Source of the DNA: Bacteroidales bacterium UBA4347
GTDB taxonomy: Bacteria; Bacteroidota; Bacteroidia; Bacteroidales; P3
NCBI GenBank assembly: GCA_002394185.1
Contig: DGTB01000220.1
Location: 16,746 to 26,201 of the forward strand
Reading direction: 5' to 3'
DNA: 9,456 bases
Positions 6,507 to 9,456 of the stretch are shown here, piece after piece. Within the stretch, counting starts at the first letter, position 1. Every line of letters begins with the position of its first letter. A program made the position numbers and the translations under genes. The notes beneath the pieces are model-generated. The model saw only the letters and a program-made list of their open reading frames with translations. It was not told the origin of the DNA and searched no databases.

Positions 6507-7376
6507 TTAATTTCTACAACGTTTGGACCGCATCCAGCCAAAGAGCACGTCGAAGCTGACGCCCAACGAGACGTGAAGGTAGGCATACCAGTCGTCGAGC
6601 GCATCGTCGCCGCGTTTGGTCCCCGGGGCGTTGACATAGCCGTCCCTCACCTCGCCGCTCCGGTCCGCCAGCTGGGCCGCCAACGCCCCGTCGTCGGAAT
6701 TGGCAATGAGGAAGTCGCTGCCGACGTAGGTCTTGCTGACGTCGTCCAAATAGTCGGTCCATGTCTTTCTGAATCCATATTCCGCCGCCAGAGAAAAAGC
6801 CTTGCCCAATCTCACCTTCACTCCCACGCCGAAAGGCAGACAGATCTGGGTGCGGGCGTAGACCCTCCTGTCGGGATATTGTGAAGTGCCCTGGCCTTCA
6901 GTGTGTAGCGGCTGCAGCTCGGCCCAGTGCTCTTCGCCGTCGCCAAGCATATAACGGCCCATCGGATTGAAATGGAACAGCCCCAGACCTCCGAAGAGAT
7001 AGGGCGTCCACAGCCGTTCGGTAGCCCCCGGACCGAAGGGCGCGAAGTTGAACTCTGCCAGCACCGCCCCTTCGATAATATCCGAACGGAACGACAGATT
7101 GCGGAGCTCATTGTAGTCCTTGTCGCACCCAATCTGGCCATAACTGGCCTCGACGCGCAAGGCCCAGCGGTTGTCGAGCCGGTAGCGTATGCCCGCTCCG
7201 CCGGCCAGTCGCGGAAGGGTCAGGGCGCTCTCGTCGTTAAGATCGCCAATATAGTTCATGCCCCCTCCCATGAGCAGCAACTCGCTGCGGCTCAGGAAGT
7301 CTCGACGCTGTGCACTGAGTGTGGACCCCACCCCCAACAGCAGCATCGCCAGCACTATGAACCTACTTTTCCTCAC
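6507..7376 (-). CDS. DUF6089 family protein, probable exported beta-barrel-like envelope protein
   Basis: Conserved in Bacteroidota next to uppS and bamA; function unknown. Translation should start at the GTG at 7376: an in-frame stop lies just upstream, and the codons that follow encode a clean signal peptide (MRKSRFIVLAMLLLGVGSTLSA, cut before Gln). The 289-aa product has GGGMNYIGDLNDE near residue 37, alternating strands such as WALRVEASYGQIG, the highly typical WTPYLFGGLGLFHFNPMGRY (123-142), LPFGVGVKVRLG, and YGFRKTWTDYLDDVSKTYVG, which I recognise as DUF6089. The strand pattern resembles a small eight-stranded outer-membrane barrel, but no binding or catalytic residues stand out. It overlaps the upstream DUF4837 gene by 14 nt, which suggests translational coupling. 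The C-terminus (MRSKRCRN) is basic and not a typical barrel end. Confidence 0.87.
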   Translation of the reverse strand: MRKSRFIVLAMLLLGVGSTLSAQRRDFLSRSELLLMGGGMNYIGDLNDESALTLPRLAGGAGIRYRLDNRWALRVEASYGQIGCDKDYNELRNLSFRSDIIEGAVLAEFNFAPFGPGATERLWTPYLFGGLGLFHFNPMGRYMLGDGEEHWAELQPLHTEGQGTSQYPDRRVYARTQICLPFGVGVKVRLGKAFSLAAEYGFRKTWTDYLDDVSKTYVGSDFLIANSDDGALAAQLADRSGEVRDGYVNAPGTKRGDDALDDWYAYLHVSLGVSFDVLFGWMRSKRCRN

Positions 7377-8373
7377 GCTCTATCCACTTGAGCGAAGCGC
7401 AAATGCCTTCGACCTGCATCAGGTAGTCGCGCTTGTTGAAACGGGGCGCATAGACAAAGCCTATGACATCGACAATACTCTTGCCGTCGGGCGAAAGCAG
7501 GGTGTAGCACACGAAGGGGCCTCCCATACGGTCGGAGGTTGCCACCAGACGCCACAGGCCGTGGGTCTGTATGCAGTACGACGTGCCCTCGTAGTCCACC
7601 TGCATGCTCTCCATTTCCACCCTCCGCTCGGTACCCATATAGCCGTCCTCGCTCGGGCTGGGCACGTGGCGGCGCATGATGGTATCCAGGCGGTTGTAGA
7701 TTTTCTCGGGCAAGAACTGGTCCTGACTGCGATAGGCAGTGACATTGACCAGCACACCGAGGCTTATATCCTTGGTTTCCTTGCGGATCCATGCGAAACC
7801 GTCGTCCTCCGAGGCCCACATGAAATCCTCGCTGAAGGTGAGCTCGAAGCCGAACTTCTCCTTCACACGATTCATCAAATCCACATTGCGGATGTTGTAG
7901 AATGCCTTCGCCATGCGCTGATGTTCGGCATCGTAGATGGCCTGGACGATATTGGGCTCGTAGTCGCACAGCAACTGGCGCAGCGAGGCCTCGCTCGAGG
8001 CCGCGATGTCCACCACCACCTGCGGGGCCGCCCACTTGTCGCGCTCGATATACACCTTGTCGGGATTGCCGTCCTTCACCTCGAGGATGATGATATTCCT
8101 GTGCATCTGGAACATGTGCGTGTTGCGGAGCGACGACACCGGCACATTCAGCATGTCGAACCGCGCCTCGGGCTGCGGCAGGCATCCCTGCGGCTGCTGG
8201 AAGATGGAATCAATCACGTCGCGCGTGGTCTTGCTCAAACGGCCCTTGTCGGCAGCCACAAGCACTTCGAGCGTCTTGCCCGACGAGCTCTTTTGCACAA
8301 TGGCCTCATTCTGACGGCTGTTGCAGGCTGTCATCAGCAACGCTGCAACAAAAAACAATGCAATCTTCTTCAT
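7363..8373 (-). CDS. DUF4837 family lipoprotein
   Basis: A predicted lipoprotein of unknown function, restricted as far as I know to Bacteroidota. An ATG at 8400 exists, but the ATG at 8373 is favoured: it begins a lipoprotein signal (MKKIALFFVAALLMTAC, lipid on Cys17) and lies 1 nt after the upstream stop codon (TGA-T-ATG), an ideal stop-restart arrangement. The 336-aa mature region has family-like segments: GKTLEVLVAADKG, LPQPEARFDMLNV, FQMHRNIIILEV, a central helix (NIVQAIYDAEHQRMAKAFYN), AYRSQDQFLPEKIYNRLD and a C-terminal FVYAPRFNKRDYLMQ. After the Cys comes NSRQNEA, without a clear acidic surface-export signal, so it may stay periplasm-facing. The 3' end overlaps the DUF6089 start by 14 nt. 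Confidence 0.85.
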   Translation of the reverse strand: MKKIALFFVAALLMTACNSRQNEAIVQKSSSGKTLEVLVAADKGRLSKTTRDVIDSIFQQPQGCLPQPEARFDMLNVPVSSLRNTHMFQMHRNIIILEVKDGNPDKVYIERDKWAAPQVVVDIAASSEASLRQLLCDYEPNIVQAIYDAEHQRMAKAFYNIRNVDLMNRVKEKFGFELTFSEDFMWASEDDGFAWIRKETKDISLGVLVNVTAYRSQDQFLPEKIYNRLDTIMRRHVPSPSEDGYMGTERRVEMESMQVDYEGTSYCIQTHGLWRLVATSDRMGGPFVCYTLLSPDGKSIVDVIGFVYAPRFNKRDYLMQVEGICASLKWIEREEK

Positions 8374-8374
8374 A

Positions 8375-9358
8375 TCAAAGTCTGTTATGTCTCCATTCAT
8401 GAAATTCGCGTATAGCCTCCTCTATCGGTGTCTCCTCCAGCCCCAACTCTGTCTTTGCCGGGCTGTTGTCGAAATGCTCACTCGCCAACAGCTGGCGTAT
8501 ATTCACCGTGGACACCTCGGTTTTCACCCCCATCCGCCTCAGCAGATCGCCCACACGGCCCGCCGCCAGCAACAGCCAGTTCGGAGCCGGCAACACCCTC
8601 TGCCGATAGCCGCACACCGCCGCCTGCATCCGATACAGCTGACTGATACTCAGGAACGCACTTCCGTTCACCGCAGCATACTTCACCCCCGAGGAGCCCT
8701 GCGTCAGCGCGTTGACCACCACCCTCGCCACATCGGCCACATGCACAAAAGCCTTGCCGCCCTTGGGGGCGAACATCACAGGCTTGCGGTAGGCCGCCAG
8801 CAGCATGCGTCCCGACGAAGGTTTCACGTCATAGGGGCCGAGCATGAAACCGGGATTCACCACGACACACCGCAACTCGGGGTAGCGCTGCATCCCCCGC
8901 CTCAACATCTCCTCCCCCATCGCCTTGCTGCGTGCATAATGGCTCGCACTGAAAGGCCGGCTCCCGACCTCCATCGCTTCGAGTGGAGCGCCCCATGAGC
9001 CAAGCTTGATCGTATTCACCGTCGACACATGCACCAAACACCTGATTCCAAGCTTCTTCATCACGTCGACCAGCATCTCCGGGAGCCGCACATTCACCCT
9101 CTCGTAGTCCTCATAGTGCAGCAGCCCCATGTCCGTCACCCCCGCACAGTTCACCACCGCCTCGCAACCCTCGGCGGCATGCTCCAGCACGGCGGCATCG
9201 ACAATGTCACGGCGCTCTATCACCTCATACTCACCGCCTTCGAGCTGCAGCGACCGGCTGCTGCGCACAAGCGCCACCACCTGGTGACCCTCGTCCATCA
9301 GCCGGCGGAGCACATTGTGCCCCAGCAGTCCTGTAGCTCCAAGAAGCAATACTCTCAT
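8375..9358 (-). CDS. Extended SDR oxidoreductase (NAD(P)-dependent epimerase/dehydratase family)
   Basis: Cytoplasmic NAD(P)-dependent enzyme of unknown substrate. From the ATG at 9358 the protein (327 aa) starts directly with the Rossmann beta strand MRVLLLGATGLLGHN, whose GATGLLG (7-13) is the dinucleotide motif. The end of beta-2 reads ALVRSSRS with Arg32 rather than an acidic residue, which favours NADP(H). Catalytic residues are Ser112 (HVSTVNT), Tyr141 and Lys145 (YARSK). NPGFMLGP (168-175) is the usual substrate-side motif of dihydroflavonol-reductase-like and 3-beta-HSD-like members. The same frame stays open to the right edge and includes a GTG at 9415, but those extra residues (such as GDFLGGNAIKWVNGRYWD) precede the Rossmann start and look non-coding. 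It is the first visible gene of the operon, 1 nt from DUF4837. Confidence 0.9.
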   Translation of the reverse strand: MRVLLLGATGLLGHNVLRRLMDEGHQVVALVRSSRSLQLEGGEYEVIERRDIVDAAVLEHAAEGCEAVVNCAGVTDMGLLHYEDYERVNVRLPEMLVDVMKKLGIRCLVHVSTVNTIKLGSWGAPLEAMEVGSRPFSASHYARSKAMGEEMLRRGMQRYPELRCVVVNPGFMLGPYDVKPSSGRMLLAAYRKPVMFAPKGGKAFVHVADVARVVVNALTQGSSGVKYAAVNGSAFLSISQLYRMQAAVCGYRQRVLPAPNWLLLAAGRVGDLLRRMGVKTEVSTVNIRQLLASEHFDNSPAKTELGLEETPIEEAIREFHEWRHNRL

Positions 9359-9456
9359 GTCCCAATAACGACCATTCACCCATTTTATTGCATTTCCACC
9401 CAAAAAATCACCCACCCGACAGGCACCCGAGACGTACCCGATACGGCCGTTCTTAT
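9359..9456 (-). promoter_or_regulatory. Presumed operon leader/promoter region
   Basis: No recognisable gene lies between the SDR start and the right edge. On the minus strand it contains a GC-rich stretch, then a TTTTTT run (complement of 9403-9408), then an AT-richer part close to the start codon. I see no full Bacteroidota -7 (TAnnTTTG) element, so the promoter may lie outside the window. The SDR frame runs open through it, but the residues match nothing I know. Confidence 0.3.
9414..9441. repeat. Three ACCCGA hexamers at exact 11-bp spacing
   Basis: ACCCGA starts at 9414, 9425 and 9436, each separated by 5 nt (CAGGC, GACGT). On the minus strand this reads TCGGGT three times, 56-83 bp upstream of the SDR start codon. 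Direct repeats one helical turn apart are how OmpR/PhoB-type response regulators often bind. A regulator site for the operon is therefore possible but unproven. The array sits 15 bp from the window edge, so more units could lie beyond. Confidence 0.45.

Noticed and set aside
7258..8415. Plus-strand open frame of 385 codons, longer than the gene it opposes
   Set aside because: It lies antisense to the DUF4837 gene and parts of its neighbours. Its product is His/Leu/Val-rich with no domain or signal, as expected from codon bias on the other strand.
9359..9415. N-terminal extension of the SDR to the GTG at 9415 or beyond the window
   Set aside because: The Rossmann strand begins right at the ATG at 9358. 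The upstream residues have no family match, and the 11-bp repeats there fit regulatory DNA better.

Overview
The window looks like a chromosomal piece of a fairly GC-rich Bacteroidota genome, most likely order Bacteroidales. Four things point there: two adjacent OmpH/Skp genes behind bamA, the DUF4837 and DUF6089 families next to uppS, a Gly-Tyr tail typical of Bacteroidota BY-kinases, and the lack of Shine-Dalgarno sequences in front of most genes. I see no phage, insertion sequence, CRISPR array, tRNA or rRNA. The genus cannot be fixed from what is visible.

Left part, plus strand (1-1665): the last 29 codons of a probable tyrosine autokinase for polysaccharide export. An OmpA-type outer-membrane protein follows 22-34 bp later (barrel, coiled coil, peptidoglycan-binding domain) and ends in a strong intrinsic terminator.

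Convergent gap (1666-1956): no gene, but dense structure. It holds a perfect 17-bp inverted repeat, a block of 10-11-bp tandem repeats that changes orientation halfway, and a 15-bp-stem bidirectional terminator.

Main part, minus strand, read from right to left (9358 down to 1957): a compact seven-gene run, probably one operon. The order is an extended SDR oxidoreductase, a DUF4837 lipoprotein, a DUF6089 protein, isoprenyl transferase (uppS), bamA, and two ompH/skp-like chaperones. The first four genes are coupled by a 1-nt gap, a 14-nt overlap and a 12-nt gap. The last three are also tightly packed (gaps of 6 and 3-27 nt). Between the two groups is an AT-rich gap of about 80 bp that could hold an internal promoter.

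Together the operon serves envelope assembly. UppS makes the polyprenyl carrier for peptidoglycan and glycans. The two OmpH proteins probably escort unfolded outer-membrane proteins across the periplasm, and BamA inserts them. DUF4837 and DUF6089 are conserved but uncharacterised envelope proteins whose position suggests a related role. At the right edge, upstream of the first gene, a hexamer occurs three times at exact 11-bp spacing and may be a regulator site.

I found no clearly new multi-gene system. The most interesting items are the two 11-bp-phased repeat sets, the palindromic element in the convergent gap, and the uncharacterised operon partners.
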